Part shown: piece by piece, positions 7,949 to 14,881 of the stretch
Layout of the letters: every line of letters starts with the position of its first letter
How positions within the stretch are numbered: position 1 is the stretch's first letter
Assembly: GCA_001831095.1 (NCBI GenBank)
Contig: MIDP01000036.1
Coordinates: 1 to 33,457 of the forward strand
Length of the DNA stretch: 33,457 bases
Origin: Verrucomicrobia bacterium GWF2_51_19
GTDB taxonomy: Bacteria > Verrucomicrobiota > Verrucomicrobiia > Opitutales > UBA12508
Reading direction: 5' to 3'
Notes under the pieces: generated by a model
Databases searched by the model: none
What the model saw: only the letters and a program-made list of their open reading frames with translations
What the model was told of the DNA's origin: nothing
Position numbers and translations under genes: made by a program

Positions 7949-10240
7949 TTAAAATACGGTACCGAAGGAGAATTGAAACTGTGCAGTATGTTTATTGTAG
8001 GGATCGTGTTTGAAGGGGAAGCCGAGGTCGAGGCGGAGTGGTGCCCCCATGACGATGATACGGAGGCCGAAGCCCCAGTCGGCGTTGTAGTTGGTTGTGG
8101 ACCAGTCGTTGGTTCGTGAGTTGACGAAGCCCCAGTCGGTAAAGACGGCGAAGCGTATAGAATCGATGAGGCGGAAGGAGTACTCTGCGGTGCCGAAGGC
8201 GTAAGTTTTACCGCCGATAGGGTCGTGATTGGTACCTTCTTTGGGGCCGACATCGCGGAACTCAAAGCCGCGCATATCTTCGGATCCGCCGAGGAAGAAG
8301 CGGTCGAAGAAGGGAACGTTTTTGCCGCCGTAGCCGCCGATAGTGGCTGTTCGAGCGCTCATGCCGAAGACTTGTTCCATGGTTTTAAAGACGGTCCACC
8401 AGCGAGATGCACCTGCGCCAGCGGTGATGTAGCGTGTTTGACCGAACAAGGGACCGCCTGCGAAGCCTGTGTGGGCCTCGATTCGGCTGCCTGTCTTTGG
8501 CATGACGAGGTTATCGCGGGTATCGCGTTCGATAGAGAACATCAGTTTAGAAACGCTGCGGCTGCCATCTTCACCCTTGATGGTTGTCGGGGCATCGTCC
8601 TTGACGTTCCATATGCGAACTTCCTCGACGCCGTACGTGAGTTGACCTGTCCAGAGGCCGAAGAGGCGTTTTCTGAGATAGAAATTGGCACCGAGGCGGC
8701 CCTCTTTGTAGGACTTGCTGTAGTAATTGGACTGCGTGCGGTAGATTTCGGTACCGAAGGTGAGTTCTCGATCGAATACCCAAGGCTCTTCGAAGGTGAT
8801 AATGACCTGGTTAGACTTGGTACCGAGCTGTGTCCTTATGCGGAACTTTTGACCGCCGCCGCGGAAAAAGTTTTTAAAGTTTTTGATATCGAAGTTGGAC
8901 TGTGAGAGCTCAATAAAGCCGGCGATGGGCTCTTCGGTGCTGGTGGCTACACCGAACATGATGCTACCGGTGTTACCTTCTTCGAGGGTGATGCGGAGGT
9001 TTTTGCGATTGGGGATGTCGGTCGCCTCGGGCGTGAGCATGACCGATTTAAAATAGCGTGTTGTCTGGAGTTTTGCCTCGCTGTTGCGCATGCTGACGAG
9101 GTCGAACTCATCGCCTGGGGCGAGGTTGATTTCGCGCAAAATGACGTTGCTTTTAGTGGCGGTGTTGCCCTGAATATCGATGTTTTCGACGTAAAACTTG
9201 TCGCTCTCTTTGACTTTGAAATTGAGGTCAATGGCGTCCGTAGTGATGTTGGGTGAGCGTTCTGGCGTGGCGTAGGATTCCAGATAGCCTTTTTCGCCAT
9301 AAAAGTTGCGAATGGCCTCGGTCGCCTTTTCGACTTCTGCTGGCGAGTAGGTGGTGCCCTCTTTGATCGTTATAGCGTCGGCCAATTTGGCGTTATCGAA
9401 CAGTTTGTTTTCCGAAAACGTGATTTTGCCAAAAGAGTAACGTTTACCTTCGTCGACGGGAATAACGATTTGGAGGCGCTCTTTGGCGACGCGTTCCAAA
9501 ATCACCTTTTCTCGTGAAATTTCGACGTCGAGAAAGCCGTGATTGCGGTAATAAGCGCGGAGAGCGTTGAGGTCCTCCTTAAAAACGTCTTCGGTGAAGC
9601 GTCCGGAGCCGGAGAGAAACGAAAAGATGCCCCAGGGTCGCGTCTTCATTTGATCGCGGAGCTCGTCGGTGGGAATGGACTTGTTGCCGGTAAATACGAT
9701 TCCCTTAACTTTGAGAAAGGTGCCTTCATTGACCGTGAAGACGGCCTTTTTGTGACCGGGACGTACTGCTTGGAACTCGGCTGTGATTTTGACATCCGGG
9801 TAGCCTTTTTTCTGATAATACTCTAGGAGGGTATTGACGTCGTTACGGAGTTTGGCCTCGTCAGCGAGATCACCGGTCTTTTCCTTCATTTTTGAGAGGA
9901 GCGTGCGCGTGGTCATCTTTTTGTTGCCGACAAAGGTAATGTCCTGAATGCGCGACTTCGTTTCGACGATGAAAACGACCTTGACGGCGTCGGCCTCATT
10001 GGTGACTTTGGCCTCGATGAAGTCAAAGTAGCCTGTCCCGTAGAGCGCCTGAATGGACTGGTCCAGCCAATGTTGCTGAAAATGGCCGCCCTTGTGAACC
10101 TTGATATGTGAATAGATGACCGAATCCGTGATATCGGCTCCCGTACCGATGCGCTGAATGGCAACATCGTTGACGAGTGGGCCCTCATCGGACGCCCACA
10201 GGCTGGATAGAAAGAACAAAGAGTATAGTATGTGTTTCAT
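7949..10240 (-). CDS. bamA: Outer membrane protein assembly factor BamA
   Basis: A 763-residue Omp85 protein with a signal peptide (MKHILYSLFFLSSLWA). Residues of about 20-345 hold five POTRA domains; blocks such as GNKKMTTRTLLSKMK, YYQKKGYPDVKI and YRNHGFLDVEI mark their boundaries. The C-terminal barrel runs to the end, with the FFLGGSEDMRGFEFRDVGP segment corresponding to the conserved lid/loop 6 (VRGY/F-type) motif, here MRGF. It ends in QFQFSFGTVF with terminal Phe. BamA inserts beta-barrel proteins into the outer membrane, here presumably including the TPR/barrel protein of this window. It follows dnaB on the same strand with a P repeat between them, so it probably has its own promoter. 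Confidence 0.97.
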   Translation of the reverse strand: MKHILYSLFFLSSLWASDEGPLVNDVAIQRIGTGADITDSVIYSHIKVHKGGHFQQHWLDQSIQALYGTGYFDFIEAKVTNEADAVKVVFIVETKSRIQDITFVGNKKMTTRTLLSKMKEKTGDLADEAKLRNDVNTLLEYYQKKGYPDVKITAEFQAVRPGHKKAVFTVNEGTFLKVKGIVFTGNKSIPTDELRDQMKTRPWGIFSFLSGSGRFTEDVFKEDLNALRAYYRNHGFLDVEISREKVILERVAKERLQIVIPVDEGKRYSFGKITFSENKLFDNAKLADAITIKEGTTYSPAEVEKATEAIRNFYGEKGYLESYATPERSPNITTDAIDLNFKVKESDKFYVENIDIQGNTATKSNVILREINLAPGDEFDLVSMRNSEAKLQTTRYFKSVMLTPEATDIPNRKNLRITLEEGNTGSIMFGVATSTEEPIAGFIELSQSNFDIKNFKNFFRGGGQKFRIRTQLGTKSNQVIITFEEPWVFDRELTFGTEIYRTQSNYYSKSYKEGRLGANFYLRKRLFGLWTGQLTYGVEEVRIWNVKDDAPTTIKGEDGSRSVSKLMFSIERDTRDNLVMPKTGSRIEAHTGFAGGPLFGQTRYITAGAGASRWWTVFKTMEQVFGMSARTATIGGYGGKNVPFFDRFFLGGSEDMRGFEFRDVGPKEGTNHDPIGGKTYAFGTAEYSFRLIDSIRFAVFTDWGFVNSRTNDWSTTNYNADWGFGLRIIVMGAPLRLDLGFPFKHDPYNKHTAQFQFSFGTVF

Positions 10241-10267
10241 GGTTTACTTTTATCTTTTATAGATTCG

Positions 10268-10438
10268 GAAGATCGTTGCAAAATGGTCTTGTTGTGAATT
10301 ATTGATACACAAAGACCTATGAAAAATGGTGTCAAAGCTTGGCTTTGCGCGAGCACGATCTGCCGTAGCGTACATAGAGGTACGTGAGGCACCTCAAGCA
10401 GCGCGAAACGAGCTTTCACGGCATTTTTCATAGGTCTT
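10268..10438 (-). repeat. P palindromic cassette, copy 1 (dnaB 3' end)
   Basis: The terminal arms AAGACCTATGAAAAATG and its perfect complement lie at 10312-10328 and 10422-10438 and enclose an asymmetric core (AGCTTGGCTTTGCGCGAGC, CGTACATAGAGGTACG). A mini-hairpin, GATCGTTGCAAAATGGTCTT, follows at about 10271-10290. The dnaB stop (10430-10428) and its last two codons lie inside the right arm. The core is the reverse complement of copies 2 and 3. Confidence 0.85.
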
Positions 10439-11819
10439 GTTGTGAAGAAAAGCTTTCAAAGCGTGTGAGGTTACGTTTGAACACAAGCGGTATAGTTCCT
10501 ACAGGACCATTACGCTGTTTGGCAATAATTAAATCGCGCAAAACGTTGGGATCGGAGTCATCCTCCTCTTCCTGTTCGCGTTTTTTGGCCAACAAGAGAA
10601 CGAGGTCGGCGTCCTGTTCGATCGCGCCTGATTCGCGCAAATCGGAGAGACGTGGCTGACGGCGTTCGCGTTCGGAGTCGCGGTTGAGCTGGCTGAGGAC
10701 GACGACCGGAACGTGGAGCTCTTTGGCCATCGCCTTGACGCCACGCGAGATTTCTGAAATCTGCTGTTCGCGTTGGACGCGGTTGTCGGTTCCGGAAATC
10801 AGCTGTAGGTAGTCGATGACGATGAGGCCAAGCTTGTTTTTCATCGCCAGTCGACGTGCCTTAGCCCGCATTTCGAGAATGGTGATGTTGACCGATTCGT
10901 CGATCCAGAAAGGCGACTTTTTGATTTCTTGGGCAGCATTTTTGAGGTCGGAGGCGACTTCCTTGCTCATGAAGCCATCTTTGAGCTTCTGCATATTGAC
11001 GTATGCCCGGCTGCACAAAAGGCGCATCGCGAGCTGATCGGCGCCCATTTCTAAGCTGAACATGAGCGTCGGAACGGGCTTGCCCTTTTTGGGTAGAATG
11101 GCGGCCTCGACAAAGTTGAGTGCCAGGGAGGTCTTACCCATAGAGGGACGGGCGGCCACAACGATCATTTCATCGGCGTGCAGGCCGGTTGTCATGCGGT
11201 CGAGGTCGATAAACCCGCACGAAATGCCAGTTAACTCACCCTTGTTCTCCACCATGAACTGTGTGAGCTGAAGGGCCTTGTCGACGGAGATGCTGACCGG
11301 CTTAGCGTCATCGGTCAAGCGATCCTCGCTGACGGCAAAAATGTCTTTTTCGACGTTTTCTAAAAACTGATCGACGTCCTCTTGACGCTCGTAAGCGGAC
11401 TCAATGCTGGCCATCGAGGCGCGAATGACGCGTCGCATGAGCTCGAGATCGCGGACGCGCTTGATGTAGTGCGGCAGGTGAGCGGGTGTGTCGATGCGGT
11501 TAATGATCTCGTGGACGGCCCCAACGCCGCCAATCGCGTCCAGCTGTTTACGACTTTGGAGGCGCTCAATAAGAATCACTTCGTCGCAGGGCGTTCCCTT
11601 TTCATAGAGGTCGAAAATCAGTTGATATATCGTCTGGTGGGCAGGCAAATAAAAGGATTCCGGCTTGACTCTCGCCTGGATGCACATGGGAACGGTCTCC
11701 TGGCCTCCCTCGAGAATACAACAAGCCAACAGAGCCTGTTCAACGGGCACATCATGTGGAGGAACTCTCGCCTCCTGCGCCCAATCAACACTTGTTTGCT
11801 TCGCTGCCTTCGCCTTCAT
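10428..11819 (-). CDS. dnaB: Replicative DNA helicase DnaB
   Basis: At 463 residues this is normal for DnaB. The N-terminal helical domain starts near PPHDVPVEQALLACC. The RecA-like C-terminal domain has Walker A (ARPSMGKTSLALN, about 223-235), FSLEM at about 254-258, Walker B (GLIVIDYLQL, 331-340), SQLNR, and the Arg/Asp-rich LSDLRESGAIEQDAD block. It unwinds DNA at the replication fork as a hexamer and recruits primase. The start at 11819 is backed by TTGAGG about 5 nt upstream. The last codons (GAC CTA TGA) come from the terminal arm of a P repeat, so the very C-terminus has been shaped by repeat DNA. Confidence 0.97.
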   Translation of the reverse strand: MKAKAAKQTSVDWAQEARVPPHDVPVEQALLACCILEGGQETVPMCIQARVKPESFYLPAHQTIYQLIFDLYEKGTPCDEVILIERLQSRKQLDAIGGVGAVHEIINRIDTPAHLPHYIKRVRDLELMRRVIRASMASIESAYERQEDVDQFLENVEKDIFAVSEDRLTDDAKPVSISVDKALQLTQFMVENKGELTGISCGFIDLDRMTTGLHADEMIVVAARPSMGKTSLALNFVEAAILPKKGKPVPTLMFSLEMGADQLAMRLLCSRAYVNMQKLKDGFMSKEVASDLKNAAQEIKKSPFWIDESVNITILEMRAKARRLAMKNKLGLIVIDYLQLISGTDNRVQREQQISEISRGVKAMAKELHVPVVVLSQLNRDSERERRQPRLSDLRESGAIEQDADLVLLLAKKREQEEEDDSDPNVLRDLIIAKQRNGPVGTIPLVFKRNLTRFESFSSQQDL

Positions 11820-11882
11820 TCAGCCTCAATTTACACTTCCTTCGCCAAATGTAAATAACGTTTTTTAGGCAGTTTGTGCAGT

Positions 11883-11956
11883 CCTCAATTAGAAAGGCAA
11901 CGCGACCGATAGGACTTGTTTTTCGCTAATGATTGAGGTCATTTAGCGTAATAGGT
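11883..11956. repeat. Direct repeat of the right end of element A
   Basis: A 56-bp unit bounded by CCTCAAT and ATTGAGG (11883-11938), followed by TTTAGCGTAATAGGT, is repeated almost exactly at 12637-12708 around the other end of element A. The same 56-bp unit occurs inverted at 13497-13552 as the left end of element B. It looks like a remnant of a tandem or nested copy abutting A. Confidence 0.75.
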
Positions 11957-12157
11957 CCTCAATCATTAGCGAAAATTTATTACTGCGCATCGGTTTTCCG
12001 ATGCGCCCTGGATGCGCCATTAGAGAGCTCGGCGGGTCTAAGGAGTCTTTTTGTGGCGCACTCCTTTTGCGTTCGGAAGCGGCTTTAGCTGATTTTTGAA
12101 AAAACACCCAATGTTGATGATGAATTTTAAATATTCAAATTTTTGTATTTAATGTCT

Positions 12158-12183
12158 AATATAGTTTTTAAACAAAAAGTCAA
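12158..12183 (-). promoter_or_regulatory. Outward promoter-like box, left arm of element A
   Basis: On the minus strand TTGACT is followed after exactly 14 bp by TATATT. The same pair and spacing occur in all four arms of elements A and B. A 14-bp spacer is short for a housekeeping sigma factor, so this may be a protein-binding site or hairpin (AAAAAG/CTTTTT overlaps it) instead of a promoter. Confidence 0.4.
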
Positions 12184-12381
12184 GCTTTTTCGTAATAAAT
12201 CGTCGAGGTTATATTCAGGGCCGACATGCATAGCTATATAACGCCCAACGCAGCATCAAAGCCGTCGAGCTATCACGAACAAGCTCGTTACAGTCAAGAA
12301 TACGTGAACGGAGACTGGCGTTTGTCGCTTATTCAAGGATTACGAAAAATCATACCGCACTTAAAATTTTTACGAAAAAGC

Positions 12382-12407
12382 TTGACTTTTTATAAAAATA
12401 CTATATT
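12382..12407 (+). promoter_or_regulatory. Outward promoter-like box, right arm of element A
   Basis: TTGACT, 14 bp, TATATT, pointing right toward the glucosaminidase-like gene, with the same spacing as in the other three arms. The AAAAAGCTTGACTTTTT sequence around the -35-like box is itself a small palindrome. Confidence 0.4.
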
Positions 12408-12718
12408 GAAAGATTCTTTTCTAAAAACAGCGACAAATCCATTCCAATATCTTTTTTTTAACAGCCACAGCCGCTCTCGAAGACAGAAGAAGTGCGCCAC
12501 AAACGGCTCCCTAGACCCGCCGAGCTCTCTAATGGCGCATCGAGGGCGTCTTGCAGACGCTGACCGATTAAGAATTCAGTAAATCTATTTCACCATTTGG
12601 TGAAATTTAAATTAGAACACTCATTACAATGTAGGCGTCAATTAGAAAGGCAACGCGACCGATAGGACTTGTTTTTCGCTAATGATTTGGGGATTTAGCG
12701 TAATAGGTCGTTTTTGTG

Positions 12719-12746
12719 TTGATTCTTTTTAAAGTGTTTTTATTTT
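12719..12746 (+). promoter_or_regulatory. Possible promoter of the glucosaminidase-like lipoprotein gene
   Basis: TTGATT (12719-12724), a 16-bp spacer and TATTTT (12741-12746) lie outside the right end of element A. Transcription would start at about 12753, so the mRNA would begin at or next to the ATG at 12754. No Shine-Dalgarno is present. Confidence 0.45.
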
Positions 12747-12753
12747 TTAGGTC

Positions 12754-13392
12754 ATGAAGTTTGTTTATCGATTTTTTTTGGGTTGTTGCTTGTTTATTTT
12801 GAGCGGGTGTGAGACTTTTAAGTCTTCTTCGCAAACAACAACGCGGCTCGAATCGAGTTACTACCGCATTGAGGCCCCTGGGCAAGCGACCTCAGATCAA
12901 ATGTCGTCATTTCTCGTCAATAATAATAAGGAACTCAGCCCGCAGTTCACCTCTTTTCTGGCCAGTGTCTACATCGAAGAGTGCGCTGATGAAGGCATCA
13001 ATGCCGATATTGCCTTTTGCCAAATGTGTCACGAGACAAACTTTTTAAAATTCGGCAACCAGGTACACATTCGCCAGAACAACTTTGCTGGACTGGGTGC
13101 AACAGATGATGGCGCTCGCGGCATCAGATTCCCGAGTGTTAGGGCGGGTGTCCGCGCTCACGTGCAACACCTAAAAGCTTATGCATCCTATGCGCCGCTC
13201 CAAAAAGCGACCATCGATCCGCGCTTTTCAAAGGTTGTGCGAGGTTCGGCTCCCACTCTTTTTGACCTCTCTGGCAAATGGGCAACAGACTCACAATATG
13301 CTTATAAAATCGAGGAAAAGCTCTACAACCTCTATAACCCGCCCAATACTTTTAGCAGCTTTATCGCCCAAATCAATCCGTTTGGAAAATAA
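12754..13392 (+). CDS. Glucosaminidase-family lipoprotein (peptidoglycan hydrolase)
   Basis: A 212-residue protein with a lipoprotein signal (MKFVYRFFLGCCLFILSGC; lipobox LSGC, Cys19). Residues of about 60-200 match the glucosaminidase fold (Pfam Glucosaminidase, LYZ2-like): AFCQMCHETNFLKFG with the probable catalytic Glu94, then QNNFAGLGATDDG, FPSVRAGVRAHVQHLKAYAS and SGKWATDSQYAYKI. Expected role is cleavage of the glycan strand from a lipid anchor in the cell envelope. It stands alone between two large inverted-arm elements; no lysis or phage gene adjoins. The ATG at 12754 probably begins a leaderless mRNA. The family assignment is strong; glucosaminidase versus muramidase activity cannot be decided from sequence alone. 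Confidence 0.88.
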   Translation: MKFVYRFFLGCCLFILSGCETFKSSSQTTTRLESSYYRIEAPGQATSDQMSSFLVNNNKELSPQFTSFLASVYIEECADEGINADIAFCQMCHETNFLKFGNQVHIRQNNFAGLGATDDGARGIRFPSVRAGVRAHVQHLKAYASYAPLQKATIDPRFSKVVRGSAPTLFDLSGKWATDSQYAYKIEEKLYNLYNPPNTFSSFIAQINPFGK

Positions 13393-13782
13393 AGACCCAT
13401 TCAACGTCGAAGCCCTACACTCGATATACACTTAAGTGTTCCATACCATCAGAATGGATTTACAAACGAGCAAAAAAGAGACATAAAGCAGAGGAACCTC
13501 AATCATTAGCGAAAAACAAGTCATGCCGACCGCTTTTCCTTTCTAATTGAGGCTTGCATGGCCATGTGTGCTCTAATTTAAATTTCACCAAATGGTGAAA
13601 ACACTTCCCTGAATTTTTAACCGGTCCGCGTCTGCAAGACGCCCTGGATGCGCCATTAGAGAGCTCGGCGGGTCTAGGGAGCCGTTTGTGGCGCACTCCT
13701 TCTGTCTCCGAGAGCGGCTGTGGCTGTTAAAAAACAAGATATTGGAATGGATTTGTCGCTGTTTTTTAGAAAAGAATCTTTC

Positions 13783-13808
13783 AATATAGTATTTTTATAA
13801 AAAGTCAA
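13783..13808 (-). promoter_or_regulatory. Outward promoter-like box, left arm of element B
   Basis: Minus-strand TTGACT, 14 bp, TATATT, directed toward the glucosaminidase-like gene's 3' end. Sequence and spacing equal those of the other three arms. Confidence 0.4.
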
Positions 13809-14003
13809 GCTTTTTCGTGATTTTTTTGCACTGCAGTATAACTATTCTTGGCGCATAATCCACAAAGAATAATCTAGATTTCGGCGTACTGGGCTGCAAC
13901 GAGCTTATGTGCGAAGACTCGATGGCCTTGATGGAGCATATGGCGTTATATAGCTGTGTATGTCGGCTCGGAATCCAGATTCGACTATTTATTGCGAAAA
14001 AGC

Positions 14004-14029
14004 TTGACTTTTTATTTTAAAACTATATT
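14004..14029 (+). promoter_or_regulatory. Outward promoter-like box, right arm of element B
   Basis: TTGACT, 14 bp, TATATT, pointing toward the antitoxin gene about 215 bp away. If active it would transcribe the right arm of element B and then the antitoxin gene. Confidence 0.4.
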
Positions 14030-14245
14030 AGATATTAAGTACAAAAAAAATGAATATTTAAAATCCACATCAATATCAGATATTTTTAAAAATCAGCCAA
14101 AACCGCTCCCGGAGGCAGAATGAGTGCGCCACAAAAGGCTCCCGAGTCCCGACGAGCTCTCTAATGGCGCATCCAGGGCGCATCGGAAAACCGATGCGCG
14201 GTAATAAAATTTCCCCAATGATTGAGGTAGAGGAAAAGTTAATCT

Positions 14246-14515
14246 ATGAAAAACTTGAAAGAGATACCTCATTTTAAAGACGAAGTGCAAGAACGTGCCT
14301 TTTGGGCAGAACATGATTCTTCCGAATATGTGGATTGGGAACAGTCGTCATCAACACTATTCCCCGATTTAAAACAAAAAACAAAATTGGTTTCGTTGCG
14401 GCTACCTGAGTCCACGATTGCAAAGCTAAAATTATTAGCACACAAAAAAGATATTTCTTATCAGTCGCTTGTAAAGGTATTTTTGGCCGATAAAATTCGT
14501 TCAGAGTTGAAATAG
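14246..14515 (+). CDS. BrnA/CopG-type antitoxin-like protein
   Basis: An 89-residue protein with the layout of BrnA-like antitoxins: an acidic N-terminal toxin-binding part with FWAEHDSSEYVDW, then a ribbon-helix-helix DNA-binding region (LVSLRLPESTIAKLKLLAHK, SYQSLVKVFLADKI). Such proteins neutralise a partner RNase toxin and repress their own operon. No BrnT-like or RelE/HigB-like toxin gene lies on either side: element B ends 18 nt upstream and a secretion gene follows downstream. It may be an orphan antitoxin, act on a distant toxin, or have lost its partner when element B arrived. AGAGGA about 11 nt upstream serves as the ribosome-binding site. Confidence 0.8.
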   Translation: MKNLKEIPHFKDEVQERAFWAEHDSSEYVDWEQSSSTLFPDLKQKTKLVSLRLPESTIAKLKLLAHKKDISYQSLVKVFLADKIRSELK

Positions 14516-14541
14516 GCACGAGCTTTTTTGAAACTCTTTTA

Positions 14542-14571
14542 TTGCAAAAAGGCCGCGAGCTGTGTCATAAT
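14542..14571 (+). promoter_or_regulatory. Promoter of the type III secretion gene pair
   Basis: TTGCAA (14542-14547), an 18-bp spacer and CATAAT (14566-14571). The expected start site, about 14578, is next to the GTG at 14579, implying a leaderless mRNA. Confidence 0.45.
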
Positions 14572-14578
14572 AGTTGCA

Positions 14579-14881
14579 GTGGAACAGCACAGAGAGTTTA
14601 TGGAGTTGATTGGGTACGTCTATCTCCAGCAAAACAAGATGCAGGAGGCGCGTGTCGTCTACGAGGCACTACATGTCTTGTTCCCGAAAAATGCAGAAAT
14701 CGCCCTGGCTCTGGCGTATTCCTTTTATGCATTGGGGCAGTTCAAGCAATGCCTCGATGCTTTTGGCGGCGTTGTGCACGATAAAGAAAGTCTAATTTTG
14801 CAGAGCAAGGCGTGTTGGGGCTTGGGGAAAAAGGACGAGGCCCGCGCGCTTATCAAAACCTACACCGAGGTCAAACTGTGA
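14579..14881 (+). CDS. YscY-like TPR chaperone of type III secretion
   Basis: About 100 residues made of tetratricopeptide-like helices: REFMELIGYVYLQQNKMQEA, NAEIALALAYSFYALGQF and SLILQSKACWGLGKKDEARA. Size, helical pattern and the conserved REF-LxxxGxxxLQ start resemble YscY, the chaperone that in Yersinia binds YscX and is encoded immediately upstream of lcrD/yscV. The same order is found here: the stop overlaps the sctV GTG (GTGA at 14878-14881), so translation is probably coupled. The start is uncertain; GTG at 14579 fits the promoter and family length, with an ATG a few codons inside. No yscX-like gene is seen between. The assignment rests on position and pattern, not on a strong motif. 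Confidence 0.65.
   Translation: MEQHREFMELIGYVYLQQNKMQEARVVYEALHVLFPKNAEIALALAYSFYALGQFKQCLDAFGGVVHDKESLILQSKACWGLGKKDEARALIKTYTEVKL

Larger units (their letters stand above)
11957..12691 (-). repeat. Large inverted-arm element A
   Basis: This element of about 735 bp is the inverse of element B (13497-14227). It begins CCTCAATCATTAGCGAAA and ends TTTTTCGCTAATGATTTGGG. Each half is an arm of about 250 bp that is an inverted relative of the other: hairpin GCGCATCGG/CCGATGCGC or GCGTCT/AGACGC at the outside, the GCCATTAGAGAGCTCGGCGG block, GTGGCGCACTCCTT, an AT-rich zone, then a TTGACT-14 bp-TATATT box pointing outward. A centre of about 190 bp lies between 12190 and 12380. A frame of 118 codons starts at 12226 in the centre, but its counterpart in B is broken by stops. 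No transposase or other protein was recognised. Best described as a non-autonomous mobile or structural element. Confidence 0.8.
13497..14227 (+). repeat. Large inverted-arm element B
   Basis: This 731-bp element is bounded by CCTCAATCATT and AATGATTGAGG. Order: 56-bp end unit (13497-13552); a TTTCACC/GGTGAAA hairpin near 13582-13600; the GCGTCTGCAAGACGC hairpin; the GCCATTAGAGAGCTCGGCGG block; GTGGCGCACTCCTT; an AT-rich zone; an outward TTGACT/TATATT box (13783-13808, minus); a centre of about 180 bp; a second outward box (14004-14029, plus); and the mirror-image arm ending with hairpin GCGCATCGG/CCGATGCGC. It is colinear with element A in the opposite direction, with many substitutions but conserved arms, box spacing and central blocks (CGTTATATAGCT, ATGTCGG, ACGAGCTT). 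No protein is encoded. The right end abuts the ribosome-binding site of the antitoxin gene. Confidence 0.8.

Noticed and set aside
7861-8265. A Ser/Thr/Pro-rich open frame antiparallel in register to bamA
   Set aside because: It overlaps the bamA C-terminal barrel in another frame, and low-complexity composition is typical of shadow frames.
12226-12582. A 118-codon frame in the centre and right arm of element A
   Set aside because: Its counterpart in element B contains stops and the frame runs into hairpin arm sequence. Kept only as a finding, not as a gene.
11957-14227. CRISPR array or integron attC sites
   Set aside because: There are no short regularly spaced repeats with unique spacers, and no integrase or attC core sites; the repeats are long inverted arms.
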